Below are positions 9,192-17,036 of a stretch of 64,000 nt of DNA, piece by piece. Numbering within the stretch: position 1 is the stretch's first letter; each line of letters begins with the position of its first letter. Under the pieces are notes generated by a model. The model was given only the letters and a program-made list of their open reading frames with translations, searched no databases and had not been told where the DNA came from. This stretch comes from Microbacterium psychrotolerans (lineage in GTDB: Bacteria; Actinomycetota; Actinomycetes; Actinomycetales; Microbacteriaceae), in the NCBI RefSeq assembly GCF_031085295.1, contig NZ_JAVFWO010000002.1, positions 124,001 through 188,000 of the forward strand, read 5' to 3'. Made by a program: the position numbers and the translations under genes.

Positions 9192-9681
9192 GCGGCCGAC
9201 GCCGACCTGGGTCGCGAAAGTGAATGAGCCCGTCATCACCGACCGGTCGGTCGATCTCGTGTTCGTCGCGTACTGGCTGTGCTTCACGTGGTGGGGTGTC
9301 GCGTCCCTGATCGCCGGGGTTCCGACGATTCAGAACTCGACGACGGCGGTGTATGAGCTCTGGTGGGGTGGGTCGATCACCGGCCTATCGTTCATCGCCG
9401 CTCTCGCCGCCGCGTCGACTTTCATCTCGACAACAGACGTGAAGAAGCGGGCTCGGCGAAAGACGATCGAGATGAGCGCGGTGCTCATGCTGACCGGCTT
9501 TCTGTTCGTGTACCCGATGCTCCTGATCGTCGCGGCGGCGCAGGGGGATCAGGGTCGGGTCGCGATCGTCGCGCTCGGGTTCCAGTACCTCCTATTTCCG
9601 GCGTGGCGTGCGCGCCACCTGTTCAAGCGCATCAGGGCGTTGCGCGAGTTGCACGTGCCGACCGAGGAGGGGGCGACGTGA
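9184..9681 (+). CDS. Phage membrane protein in lysis cassette
   Basis: A 165-residue protein starting at ATG 9184, overlapping the previous stop. Four hydrophobic segments are visible: VDLVFVAYWLCFTWWGVASLIAG, GLSFIAALAAASTF, MSAVLMLTGFLFVYPMLLIVAA and VAIVALGFQYLLF. A basic segment (DVKKRARRK) lies between spans two and three. Genes of this shape follow the lysin in many actinobacterial siphoviruses. I do not recognise a named family. Its stop overlaps the next GTG start. Confidence 0.6.
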   Translation: MGKRPTPTWVAKVNEPVITDRSVDLVFVAYWLCFTWWGVASLIAGVPTIQNSTTAVYELWWGGSITGLSFIAALAAASTFISTTDVKKRARRKTIEMSAVLMLTGFLFVYPMLLIVAAAQGDQGRVAIVALGFQYLLFPAWRARHLFKRIRALRELHVPTEEGAT

Positions 9682-10184
9682 TCGCAGTGATCCTGGCTGC
9701 GGCGTCGGCGAGCACCAACCCTCTCGGTACGTGGGCGATCGTCGGCGGCATCCTGTCACCGTTTCTCGCGATCGGCGCCGCCGTGCTCGCGTCGGTGTTC
9801 TCACGCCGGACGGGCCGGGAGCAGAACCAGACGTCGGAGCGCGCCGTGCAGGTAGACGAGAAGGAAGCGCACACCGCCGAGATCGCCATGATCATCGACG
9901 GGTTCTCCGCGTCGCTCAAACAGGCACAGGCCGACCTGGGCGGCGCCCGCACCGAGCTGCGGGAAGCGCGCGACGAACTCGCACACGCCCTGCAGGACAA
10001 CGCCGCGTTGCGTCGCCGGGTGGTCGGGTACGGCAAGCAACTGCGCGAAATGCTCTTCCACATCCTGGCCCTCGAACTGCTGGTGCCGAATCCGCCGGGA
10101 CCGCCTTCGCGTCCCGACTGGGACCCATGGCCCGACGACTTCGAGGACACCGAAAACCCCAACGACCCGAGGAGGTCAACATGA
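9678..10184 (+). CDS. Membrane-anchored coiled-coil protein of the lysis cassette
   Basis: A 168-residue protein starting at GTG 9678 (GTGA overlap). One N-terminal hydrophobic region (IAVILAAASAS, then WAIVGGILSPFLAIGAAVLASVF) is followed by a long charged helix (about residues 55-125, heptad-like, SLKQAQADLGGARTELREARDELAHALQDN) and an acidic Pro-rich tail. This is the shape of a spanin-like or holin-modulating protein, but actinobacterial phages lack an outer membrane, so the role is open. Confidence 0.55.
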   Translation: MIAVILAAASASTNPLGTWAIVGGILSPFLAIGAAVLASVFSRRTGREQNQTSERAVQVDEKEAHTAEIAMIIDGFSASLKQAQADLGGARTELREARDELAHALQDNAALRRRVVGYGKQLREMLFHILALELLVPNPPGPPSRPDWDPWPDDFEDTENPNDPRRST

Positions 10185-10570
10185 AGAAGTTCGTCGATTG
10201 GTTCACCGCGGAACGCCGACAGGCGATCCAGGTGGCCCTCGGGTCCCTCGCCCCGTTGTCCATCCTTCTCGGCTTCGGCACAGAGGGTGCCTGGGAGCAG
10301 TGGCTCATCATCATCGGCGCTGCGATGCAGGCCGTGTCCTCGTTCGTGAGCCTGGTGAACGTCCGTGACGCGAACACCGCGTGGGCGATCGTGCGCGGTG
10401 CCATCTACCTGCTCGCTTCGACCGTCTCCCCGGCTTTGGTGGCGCTCGGCTACCTCGACCAGGCGACATCCGCGACCGTGCTGGTGGCTGTGTCGCTCGG
10501 CCTCGGCGCGCTGTCGAATCTGCTAGCCATCCTCATCGGCAAGCAGCAGCAGTACGAGCTCGCCGCCTAA
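10181..10570 (+). CDS. Holin-like membrane protein
   Basis: A 129-residue protein with an AGGAGG ribosome binding site 6 bases before ATG 10181. Three hydrophobic spans follow an amphipathic N-terminus: QVALGSLAPLSILLGFG, WLIIIGAAMQAVSSFVSLV, and IYLLASTVSPALVALGYL plus ATVLVAVSLGLGALSNLLAILIG. It is the best holin candidate in the lysis cassette because of size, number of spans and the charged C-terminal end. It is separated by 31 bases from the next gene. Confidence 0.6.
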   Translation: MKKFVDWFTAERRQAIQVALGSLAPLSILLGFGTEGAWEQWLIIIGAAMQAVSSFVSLVNVRDANTAWAIVRGAIYLLASTVSPALVALGYLDQATSATVLVAVSLGLGALSNLLAILIGKQQQYELAA

Positions 10571-10601
10571 CCGAACCCTGACGACCTGAGAGGAGAGCCC
10601 G

Positions 10602-12341
10602 ATGGCGGTTCAGGATCGATTCGACACCCCGATTGCGTACAACCCCGACGGGAACGGTGGGGAGGGGGAACTCGTCCCGAATGCGGTGTTCGAGGTGTAC
10701 GCCGTTGACGACGTCTCATTCACGACGCCGCTCGCAGTGTTCGAGCCTGCATCTGGCGCCGCGATTCCGACGCTCAGGTCGTCGAGCATCGGCGTTCTTC
10801 CTCAGTTCGCGGTCGCCGGTTCACCGAGCGAGGTGGTGCTGAAGTCCGGATCGTTTGCGACCCGGCTGCAGTCCCGCTTCGGCGTGCTCACCGAGGCGGG
10901 CTTCGATCCTGAGGCGGTCGCGGTTGCGGTCGCTGCGGCCCCGACAGCGGTGGCTGCACGCGACGCGGCTCTCGCAGCGCAGGCCGCGGCGGAGGCCGTG
11001 CCTGTCTCGAACGACGGCATCGTCAAAGCACTCGTGGAGGACACGGACTCCGAGACTGCGGCCGCACTCTCGGCCAAGATTGCGGGAGCGATCGAGGTGG
11101 AGCTGCCAGAGGCTGGTGCGCCGCTGTTCGACCCGCTCAACGAGGCGAGGCGGCTCTTCCAGGACCGGGCGCGATTCGACCTTGAGCAGTTCGCGAAGAG
11201 GGCTACGGCGGCATGGTCGGATGGCAACTCGTGGTTCGTGCAGGGCATCACGAAGGACCGGACGCGGCTCATCGCTACCAAGACGGATGACGTCGCGGGA
11301 CTCGCTATCGGCCACTCGGATGACGACGGCTTGACGTGGACTCTCGATGAGAACCTGCCGGTCGCGAACGCCAAGCGGATCGGTGACCTTGTCGTGCTCG
11401 ACAACGGCGAGATCGTCGTCTGCGCGCTGAACGCCGCACCGTCAGGCCCCTATCGGTCGTACATCTACAAGTCGAGCGGGTTCGCCGCTAACCCCGCGAC
11501 GGCCACGTTCTCACTGGTGTTCTCGACGCCGTTCGCGCAGCAGAACACTTCGCCGACGAGCCAGTACCGCGGCTTCGCGTACGACGGGGCAGCGCGGATC
11601 ATGGGCGTTTGGTACGACAAGAAGACCGACAACTCCGGCGGCGTCCCGAACGACGCGGGCGTGCGTGCGCGGCTGTCGACCGATCGCGGGGACACGTGGA
11701 CCGAGGTCTTCAACCTCCACACGTTCCTCACCGCGCTCGGCGTGAACACGCTCGCCTCCGGGTATCACGTTCACTCGTGCGCTTACGACCCGATCTGGGA
11801 TGCCTGGTGGATCAGCTACGGCGACTTCACCGGTTCTGCTGGCGAGTCCGGCATCGTGTACAGCCTCGACAACGGTGCGACGTGGGAGATCGCGTACCGC
11901 GGTACCGGGCCATGGCAGTCGGTCTCGATCTACCCGATGCTCGACTACATCTTGCTGATGGGCGACGGTGGAGCATCGTCGGGCGTGAACCGGATCGCGC
12001 GAGGCGACAGCCGCGGCGAGATCGGAGCGCTGTCGAAGGGCTATGCCCCGCCGTTCATGACCGCCATCGGGCACAAGGGGCAGGACGCGCTCGCGCCTGG
12101 ACACTGGGTGCTGTTGACGATGTCGCAGATCACCGGCACCGACCGGCTGTCCCGACTGATGGCGACCGCAGACGGCAAGAAGTTCTTCGAGCTGTACGTC
12201 GACTCGACGTACACGGTGTCGGGAGTCTCAGGGTTCCGATACGTCGTCGGGCCGACCGCCTCGGGGAAGCTCGTCGCGACCTCGGTGTCTGACGGCCGTT
12301 ACGCGGGGACGTCGTCCCTGCTCACTGTCCAGGTGCCGTGA
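10602..12341 (+). CDS. Receptor-binding-like tail protein with BNR/sialidase-type beta-propeller
   Basis: A 579-residue protein. The N-terminus (about 1-90) is a phage-type attachment region (YNPDGNGGEGELVPNAVFEVY). Residues about 105-170 are an Ala-rich helical linker. The rest has repeated Asp-box-like motifs (SDDDGLTWT, STDRGDTWT, SLDNGATWE) that mark BNR/sialidase-fold beta-propellers. This suits a tail fibre or spike that binds or trims surface glycans. The sialidase catalytic residues are not evident. Its 3' end overlaps by 20 bases the converging SGNH hydrolase gene. Confidence 0.72.
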   Translation: MAVQDRFDTPIAYNPDGNGGEGELVPNAVFEVYAVDDVSFTTPLAVFEPASGAAIPTLRSSSIGVLPQFAVAGSPSEVVLKSGSFATRLQSRFGVLTEAGFDPEAVAVAVAAAPTAVAARDAALAAQAAAEAVPVSNDGIVKALVEDTDSETAAALSAKIAGAIEVELPEAGAPLFDPLNEARRLFQDRARFDLEQFAKRATAAWSDGNSWFVQGITKDRTRLIATKTDDVAGLAIGHSDDDGLTWTLDENLPVANAKRIGDLVVLDNGEIVVCALNAAPSGPYRSYIYKSSGFAANPATATFSLVFSTPFAQQNTSPTSQYRGFAYDGAARIMGVWYDKKTDNSGGVPNDAGVRARLSTDRGDTWTEVFNLHTFLTALGVNTLASGYHVHSCAYDPIWDAWWISYGDFTGSAGESGIVYSLDNGATWEIAYRGTGPWQSVSIYPMLDYILLMGDGGASSGVNRIARGDSRGEIGALSKGYAPPFMTAIGHKGQDALAPGHWVLLTMSQITGTDRLSRLMATADGKKFFELYVDSTYTVSGVSGFRYVVGPTASGKLVATSVSDGRYAGTSSLLTVQVP

Positions 12342-13140
12342 TGAACATCTGCGACAGCACCTTGTCAGCGATCGCCTTGTGTCCTGCATCGTTCGGGTGG
12401 CCGTCGTCCGTCGCGGTGCCGGCGTAGCTCGGGTCACCGACCTGCGCCCGGTTCCGCGGCTGGTGCGTCGCCGAGATGTCGACGTACTCGCCGCCCGCCG
12501 CCTCGCACGCCTCCTTGACGGTGGAGTGGTAGCCGGGCTTCCAGCTCGCCGCGAACCACGGCGACAGGCAGATGAGGGCGCCGGTCGGTGACGACGCGCG
12601 GACCTTCGCGAGCAACGCGGGGTACGTCTGCTGGAACCCCTCGACGCCCGCCTCGGCCATCGCGTCGTTGTTGCCGAGCATCACCAATGTGAGGTCGGCG
12701 GGCGGGATGTCGAGGGTGAGGGCGTCGCTGCTGCGGCGTCCCGGCTCGGCGAGCATCGCCACCTCGACGGGGCCCGTCTCGGTAAGCTTCGCGGCGAGCA
12801 CGTTCGGCCACGTTGCCTCGACCGTGGTCGCGTAGCTGCCGGCTGTGACGGAGTCGCCGATAAAGGCAACCGTGTAGGGGCGGTCGGCGGGGAACACGAT
12901 CTGCGCCTTCGCGGCATTCTGCTTGTCGATCCGCTCCTGCTCGAACTGGGCGTTCTGAGCCGCGGCTTCCGTAGCGATGCGCTCCGTCTCGCGTTGCATC
13001 TCCGCGGCGCTCCGGTCGGGCTGGTTGATCTTGTTGACGACGAACACTCCGAACCCCGCGACAACGATCGCCAGGACGGCAACTCCGATCACCACGATGA
13101 GGCGCTGCGGGTCTCGATGGCGGCGGCGACGTTTTCCCAT
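12322..13140 (-). CDS. Membrane-anchored SGNH/GDSL hydrolase
   Basis: An SGNH-family esterase of 272 residues from ATG 13140. After a basic N-terminus it has one membrane span (LIVVIGVAVLAIVVAGFGVFVV) and a charged helix, then the hydrolase domain: block I FIGDSVTAG with the nucleophile Ser, block III LGNNDA, and the C-terminal DGHPNDAGH with Asp and His. An in-frame ATG at 13179 also exists but lies before an Arg-rich stretch with no better ribosome site. It would act outside the membrane, for instance deacetylating wall polymers. It runs against the tail genes, so it is probably an accessory (lysogen-expressed) gene. Confidence 0.8.
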   Translation of the reverse strand: MGKRRRRHRDPQRLIVVIGVAVLAIVVAGFGVFVVNKINQPDRSAAEMQRETERIATEAAAQNAQFEQERIDKQNAAKAQIVFPADRPYTVAFIGDSVTAGSYATTVEATWPNVLAAKLTETGPVEVAMLAEPGRRSSDALTLDIPPADLTLVMLGNNDAMAEAGVEGFQQTYPALLAKVRASSPTGALICLSPWFAASWKPGYHSTVKEACEAAGGEYVDISATHQPRNRAQVGDPSYAGTATDDGHPNDAGHKAIADKVLSQMFITAPGQ

Positions 13141-13211
13141 GCGATCAGGGTAGTCGAGCGCAGCAAACCGCCTGGCCATCCGCTATCGCTATCGAACGCA
13201 GTACTCACGAT

Positions 13212-13256
13212 GCCCCCTCGGGCTCGACTCCTTCACGGAGCCGGGTTCGAGGGGGC
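13212..13256 (+). terminator. Bidirectional terminator-like hairpin
   Basis: A 9-bp outer stem (GCCCCCTCG with CGAGGGGGC) encloses an inner CTCC/GGAG stem, and TTT follows on the + strand. It overlaps the 3' end of the minus-strand gene at 13233-13559. Confidence 0.5.
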
Positions 13257-13559
13257 GTTTCGTCGTGTAACCGCGTTCCTCCACACGACGGTGTCGATCG
13301 CACCACCGGGTCCGTCCCATGCGACGACGACTACGCGGTCGTTCCAGCCCCTCGCGAACGCGGGAATCCGTTCGGCGGGCCGGTCGGGCCAGGACACCCA
13401 CGCCCACACCGCTGGCGCTGATCGACCTGTCGGCACCCACTCGAGCTGGTTCGGGCCGTAGGCGGCGGCCGGCAGGGTGGTGGGCCGCGCTGGTGCTTCT
13501 GCGATCCGCTTGTCGTTGAGGGCGTCGTAGTGCGCCTCATATCGACGATTCTTTGTCAC
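13233..13559 (-). CDS. Hypothetical phage accessory protein
   Basis: A 108-residue protein. Its N-terminus (MTKNRRYEAHYDALNDKRIAEAP) is charged and helical; the middle (LEWVPTGRSAPAVWAWVSWPDRPAERIPAFARGWNDRVVVVAW) is Trp-rich and beta-like, suggesting a small folded domain. I recognise no family. It shares strand with the SGNH hydrolase and lies in the accessory part of the prophage. Its 3' end lies in a hairpin. Confidence 0.5.
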   Translation of the reverse strand: MTKNRRYEAHYDALNDKRIAEAPARPTTLPAAAYGPNQLEWVPTGRSAPAVWAWVSWPDRPAERIPAFARGWNDRVVVVAWDGPGGAIDTVVWRNAVTRRNAPSNPAP

Positions 13560-13717
13560 GGGGGTGGCCGGGATCCTTCCTCCGGCCGAGGGTTAAAGGG
13601 TACGCGCCCACCACCGACATCACGACGGGTGTACGCTCACGTTCGCGACCCTCCCAGGCGAGACACACGACCCGGGGAGGGTCGCGCCACGTCCGCGCCG
13701 CGCGCTACGGTTCCCGC

Positions 13718-13897
13718 ATGGGGAATCTGGGGGATTCGTTTCTGCCTGCGTTCTGGCAGGGCATCGGGATCATGTTGGGCGGGCTGTGGCAGGGGATGCT
13801 CGATAACCCGTGGCTATTCGCCTTGCTCGCGTTCATCATCGTCGGTGGGCTCTACCTGCAGTTCGCTCCTCGGCGCCGTCGACGTCGCTCCCGCTGA
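13718..13897 (+). CDS. Small membrane protein
   Basis: A 59-residue protein from ATG 13718 with one long hydrophobic region (FWQGIGIMLGGLWQGMLDN, then WLFALLAFIIVGGLYLQF) and a strongly basic C-terminus (RRRRRRSR). The 3' half overlaps the opposite-strand gene at 13814-14026; both cannot be confirmed from sequence alone. Small basic-tailed membrane proteins are common in the accessory region of actinobacterial prophages. Confidence 0.5.
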   Translation: MGNLGDSFLPAFWQGIGIMLGGLWQGMLDNPWLFALLAFIIVGGLYLQFAPRRRRRRSR

Positions 13898-14026
13898 CTC
13901 GACCTGCTCGATGTCGCCGTCCCACCCGCTGACCTCGTGCAGATAGGCAGCGAACGCCGCCCCGTACTCGCCCGGTTGGATGTGGTGCTGCTCGCAATAT
14001 TCATCGAACGACGGCCGCTGTGTCAT
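13814..14026 (-). CDS. Hypothetical small acidic phage protein
   Basis: A 70-residue protein: MTQRPSFDEYCEQHHIQPG then GAAFAAYLHEVSGWDGDIEQV, followed by an acidic tail (EPTDDDEREQGE). The first 50 residues look like a small helical protein of the kind found next to phage regulators. It lies downstream (same strand) of the lipoprotein gene by 9 bases, so it may be in its operon. No family recognised. Confidence 0.5.
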   Translation of the reverse strand: MTQRPSFDEYCEQHHIQPGEYGAAFAAYLHEVSGWDGDIEQVESAGATSTAPRSELQVEPTDDDEREQGE

Positions 14027-14035
14027 GGCGCTGGC

Positions 14036-14455
14036 CTACTCGGTGCGTTCGATGATGATCGAGGCGCCGTCGTCGGGATGATACGTCCAGGACGCCTCGT
14101 ATCCTTCCCACTCGTCGGACTGGCGGCCGTCCAGCGCACGGGTCTGGCCGATCTTCGACGCGACCGCGGTCGGCGCATCGAGCTTCTTCAGCACGCACTG
14201 CACGTTTTCTAGTTGCACGGGGCTGTTCAGGTTCTGCCCCACCCCGGTGAGCTCGATCGCCTGTCCATCGTCGAGGATCTCCGAGTAGTCGGCCACGCCG
14301 CAGGCGAGCGCGACCCCCTTGAAGTGAAGCTTCGGATCAGTTGTCGGAGTCGGCGACGACTCCGACTCAGCAGCTGTGCCGCCCGACGCACATCCGGTGA
14401 GTGCGAGCACGGTGATCAAGAGCGCAACCCCGGTGTAACTGCTGTGCTTCCCCAT
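14036..14455 (-). CDS. Prophage lipoprotein
   Basis: A 139-residue lipoprotein from ATG 14455: basic start (MGKHSS), hydrophobic core (VALLITVLAL) and lipobox LTGC, then a Ser/Thr/Pro linker and a mature domain with two further Cys (ALACGV, NVQCVL) that could form a disulfide. An in-frame ATG further upstream would add an unlikely Arg-rich leader. Lysogen-expressed lipoproteins in this position sometimes block superinfection, but nothing in the sequence proves that role. Confidence 0.7.
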   Translation of the reverse strand: MGKHSSYTGVALLITVLALTGCASGGTAAESESSPTPTTDPKLHFKGVALACGVADYSEILDDGQAIELTGVGQNLNSPVQLENVQCVLKKLDAPTAVASKIGQTRALDGRQSDEWEGYEASWTYHPDDGASIIIERTE

Positions 14456-14530
14456 GGGCGTGAGCATATCCATCAGCGGTGGAGCGCGGCAGGGTGCCGA
14501 TGTCGGTGCCTCTCGGCAGGATCGTCTCTC

Positions 14531-14740
14531 GTGACTCCTGCCGATCTGCTCGACTTCGAGCGCACCTGGCCTCGCCACTCACACGCCAAGGAGAACGCGA
14601 TCCGGGCACACGGACTCACGCCGGCCCGGTACTACCAGCTGGTGCACCGGGCCGCAGCGTCGCTCGAGGGGCAGGCGCATGATGCGCTGACTGCGCACCT
14701 CATCCTGCGACGGGCAACTCCTTCGGCGTTTCGCGGGTGA
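14531..14740 (+). CDS. DUF3263 family protein
   Basis: A 69-residue protein from GTG 14531. The pattern LLDFERTWPRHSHAKENAIRAHGLTPARYYQLVHRA matches the actinobacterial DUF3263 family, small helical proteins that look like a HTH DNA-binding unit and are frequent in phages and chromosomes. Its 3' end overlaps the opposite-strand gene at 14700-14912 by 41 bases. A regulatory role is inferred from family shape. Confidence 0.75.
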   Translation: MTPADLLDFERTWPRHSHAKENAIRAHGLTPARYYQLVHRAAASLEGQAHDALTAHLILRRATPSAFRG

Positions 14741-14912
14741 TGTGGGCGAGGACGGCGAGATCCAACCCCAGCAGCATCTGTAGTCGCACGAGTAGTTCGC
14801 ATGTGACGGGCTCCGACGTTGCGATCACGTCGGTCAGTCCGAGCCGTGCGGCTGCTGTGTTGATGTTGTCGATGTTCAGGACAATCTGCGGCACCTGTCT
14901 GTTTCTCTCCAC
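14700..14912 (-). CDS. Hypothetical small regulatory-like protein
   Basis: A 70-residue protein (IVLNIDNINTAAARLGLTDVIATSEPVTCELLVRLQMLLGLDLAVLAHITRE). It is helical and resembles the non-DNA-binding part of small phage regulators, but I do not recognise a family. It is transcribed divergently from the XRE regulator at 15016, with a palindrome between them, so both may be controlled by that site. Confidence 0.45.
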   Translation of the reverse strand: MERNRQVPQIVLNIDNINTAAARLGLTDVIATSEPVTCELLVRLQMLLGLDLAVLAHITRETPKELPVAG

Positions 14913-14982
14913 CTACCCCCGCGTCCGGTCCGCCGTTCGGCCGGATCGCGTCCCCCAGGAAAGGCCTCTCCCACGAGGAGAT

Positions 14983-14998
14983 TAGTTCACTTGAACTA
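14983..14998. promoter_or_regulatory. Palindromic operator candidate
   Basis: A perfect 7-bp inverted repeat, TAGTTCA-CT-TGAACTA, lies between two divergent genes and 18 bases before the start of an XRE regulator. It is the expected place for an autoregulatory operator. Confidence 0.6.
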
Positions 14999-15015
14999 GC
15001 CCGAGCGTCACACGG

Positions 15016-15297
15016 GTGAAACGTTGCCGCACCGATACGTTCGTGCGCGTGTCACCGGGGAACGTCACACGACTGTCGAGCGTCATTGCCGAGGCGCTCG
15101 ATCGCGCCTTCGCGGAGTCGGGGATGACTCAGGGGGATGTGGGGGAGGCGTCTGGCATCTCTCAATCGCAGGTGTCGAAGTATCTGCGCGGGGTTCGCGT
15201 GCCGGACATCGACGTGCTGGACGCGCTGTGCACGGCGCTCCGTCTGGATGTCGCGGTGGTCGTGAAGGACGCGCAGGAGCGTCGGTCCCGGAAGTAG
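15016..15297 (+). CDS. XRE-family HTH regulator (prophage repressor-like)
   Basis: A 93-residue protein, almost all one helix-turn-helix domain (VIAEALDRAFAESGMTQGDVGEASGISQSQVSKYLRGVRVPDIDVLDALCTALRLDVAVVV). GMTQGDVGEASGISQSQVSKYLRG is the classical Cro/C1-type motif. The GTG at 15016 gives the longest form; a second GTG at 15049 also fits and would remove a Cys/Arg-rich leader. It lies at the right end of the prophage genes and next to a palindrome, so it probably controls its own promoter and the divergent gene. Confidence 0.8.
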   Translation: MKRCRTDTFVRVSPGNVTRLSSVIAEALDRAFAESGMTQGDVGEASGISQSQVSKYLRGVRVPDIDVLDALCTALRLDVAVVVKDAQERRSRK

Positions 15298-15314
15298 GTG
15301 TTCACGCACCATTC

Positions 15315-15416
15315 ATGCTGATGACCGCCGGGCTGGTCGTCGTGATCTGGGCCATGGCCGGTCCCGCACTCGCCGAGCTGTTCGAGCAGGCCATCAGCCG
15401 CGTCTCCGGGCTCTGA
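15315..15416 (+). CDS. Short hydrophobic peptide, possible gene remnant
   Basis: A 33-residue reading frame (LVVVIWAMAGPALAELF core) just before the tadE-like gene. It is open upstream in the same frame for nearly 300 bases, but that part overlaps the XRE gene. It may be a small membrane protein of the tad cluster, or the 3' scrap of a chromosomal gene cut by the prophage. I cannot decide between these. Confidence 0.3.
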   Translation: MLMTAGLVVVIWAMAGPALAELFEQAISRVSGL

Positions 15417-15420
15417 CGCC

Positions 15421-15855
15421 GTGCGCACGGCCGTGGCCGGGGCGATGCGGGCGGTGCGTTCGCGGGTCGCCGCCGACGTGTGCGACGACGCCGGTGCGAG
15501 TCCGGTCGAGTTCGTCCTCGTGGGCACGCTCCTCACGGTTCTGACGCTCGGCGTACTGCAGTTCGGACTCGCCGTGTACGTGCGCAACGTGGTGCACGAT
15601 GCGGCCGTCGAGGGCGCCTACCACGCCGCGCTCGCCGACACGACGCTGGAAGAGGGCGCACGGCGCACACGCGAGATCGTGAGCCGCACGATCGGCGGCG
15701 AGTACTCCGCCGATGTCGCCGTGGGAGAGACGTCAGCGCTCGGCCAGGAGACGGTCGAGATCCGGGTCACGGCGACGCTGCCGCTGATCGGCCTGCTCGG
15801 CGCCCCGCGTTCACTGGAGGTGACGGCGCATGCGCCCGTCGAATCGTTCGACTGA
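15421..15855 (+). CDS. tadE: TadE-like pseudopilin
   Basis: A 144-residue protein from GTG 15421. The TadE-type segment GASPVEFVLVGTLLTVLTLGVLQFGLAVYVRNVVHDAAVEGAYHAAL has the conserved Glu early in the single membrane helix, followed by a small extracellular beta domain. TadE/F proteins are minor pseudopilins of the tight-adherence pilus. It heads three overlapping genes of this class; the ATPase and platform genes (tadA, tadB, tadC) and the Flp pilin are not in the window, where the prophage begins instead. Confidence 0.8.
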   Translation: MRTAVAGAMRAVRSRVAADVCDDAGASPVEFVLVGTLLTVLTLGVLQFGLAVYVRNVVHDAAVEGAYHAALADTTLEEGARRTREIVSRTIGGEYSADVAVGETSALGQETVEIRVTATLPLIGLLGAPRSLEVTAHAPVESFD

Positions 15856-16384
15856 GGCGCACGGCGCCGGGTGCCCCCGCCGCGGCGGCGGCGCCCGCGG
15901 TCCGAGTGCCGGTGCGAGATCGAGCCGCGACAAGCAGTGCACGCGGACGGCGCCCGACGACGCCGAAGCCGGCTCGGCGGCGCTCGAGTTCATCCTGGTC
16001 GGGCTGCTGCTCCTGGTGCCCTTGGTGTACCTGGTGGTGTCCCTCGGACTCATCCAGGGTCAGAGCCTCGGCGCCGAGGCCGCGGCTCGCCACGTCGCGC
16101 GTGCCGTCGCCACGGCGGTCGACGCAGAGGATGCGCGCGCCCGCGCGGATGCCGTGATCGCCGCCGTCTCCGACGAGTACGGGCTCGACGACGTCGACCT
16201 CACGATCGAGTGCACGCCCGCGGGAGCGACGTGCCCGCGTGCGGGCGCCACGCTGCACGTGACCGTCCGGACGGTGGTGGCGCTGCCCCTCGTTCCGCCG
16301 GTACTCGACCTCGACCGCATCGCCGCGATACCGATCGAGGCGGCGGGCGCGCACAAGGTCTCCCGGTTCTGGAGCGAGCGATGA
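15830..16384 (+). CDS. TadE/TadF-like pseudopilin
   Basis: A 184-residue protein overlapping the previous gene by 26 bases. A long Arg/Gly-rich N-terminus (possibly not all translated) precedes the pseudopilin helix GSAALEFILVGLLLLVPLVYLVVSLGLIQG and a soluble domain with two Cys (ECTPAGATCP) likely to form a disulfide. The conserved Glu follows the GSAAL pattern of TadE proteins. The operon order suggests it works with its neighbours in a Tad pilus. Confidence 0.75.
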   Translation: MRPSNRSTEAHGAGCPRRGGGARGPSAGARSSRDKQCTRTAPDDAEAGSAALEFILVGLLLLVPLVYLVVSLGLIQGQSLGAEAAARHVARAVATAVDAEDARARADAVIAAVSDEYGLDDVDLTIECTPAGATCPRAGATLHVTVRTVVALPLVPPVLDLDRIAAIPIEAAGAHKVSRFWSER

Positions 16385-16830
16385 GGGCGTGGCTACGGAC
16401 CTGCGCACGCGATCGCAACGTGCTGGTCGACGACGACGAGGGCAGCGTGCTGATCCTGACACTCGGCTATGCGGTCCTCGCGATCGCGGTGATCCTCGTC
16501 TGCACCGCCGCGACCAGCCTCTATCTCGCCCAGAAGCAGCTGGCCGCGGTGGCGGATGCCGCAGCCCTTGCCGCAGCCGACGGCTTCGAGCTCTCCATCG
16601 TCGGCGGTGAGCCGCTCGCAACGCTGACCGATGGCGGGGTGCACCAGACGGCCGCGGCGATGGTGGGGGAGATCGGAGACGATGCGCGCCTCATCTCGGC
16701 GACCACTCCCGACGGCGTCTCGGCCCGCGTGACGGTCGCCGGGCAGTGGCATCCGCCGATCGTGACCGTGTTCGTGCCCGACGGCGTGGCGCTCGAAGCG
16801 ACCGCGACGAGTCGCACGGCGCTGCGCTAG
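16381..16830 (+). CDS. TadG/Rv3654c-like secreted pilus protein
   Basis: A 149-residue protein that starts within the previous stop (ATGA). DDEGSVLILTLGYAVLAIAVILVCTAATSLYLAQKQLAAVADAAALAAADGFEL is the pattern of the short TadG-like proteins (Rv3654c type) next to actinobacterial tadE genes. Its C-terminal half is a small beta-rich domain ending in ATATSRTAL. It is the last gene of the tad unit. Confidence 0.78.
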   Translation: MRAWLRTCARDRNVLVDDDEGSVLILTLGYAVLAIAVILVCTAATSLYLAQKQLAAVADAAALAAADGFELSIVGGEPLATLTDGGVHQTAAAMVGEIGDDARLISATTPDGVSARVTVAGQWHPPIVTVFVPDGVALEATATSRTALR

Positions 16831-17001
16831 CACCCGGCGTGACTGCGGGCCGCCATCCGCGACGCCGCCACGACCGCGGAGCCCTCGCCCCGTCGGCCTC
16901 GCCAGCCGCTGCCCTTGCGGCCTCGACCAGCCGGGCGAGCGAGAAGACGCCCGAAATCGTGATGGATGCCGATCCCGCGCTCCGCTACAGTGAGGCGAGT
17001 C

Positions 17002-17015
17002 GGTGCCGCGGCACC
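17002..17015. promoter_or_regulatory. Perfect 14-bp palindrome before a short leader ORF
   Basis: GGTGCCGCGGCACC is fully self-complementary and lies just before a strong Shine-Dalgarno sequence and a 20-codon reading frame. It could be an operator or a small RNA hairpin. Confidence 0.4.
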
Positions 17016-17036
17016 CCGATCGGAAGGAGGAACACG

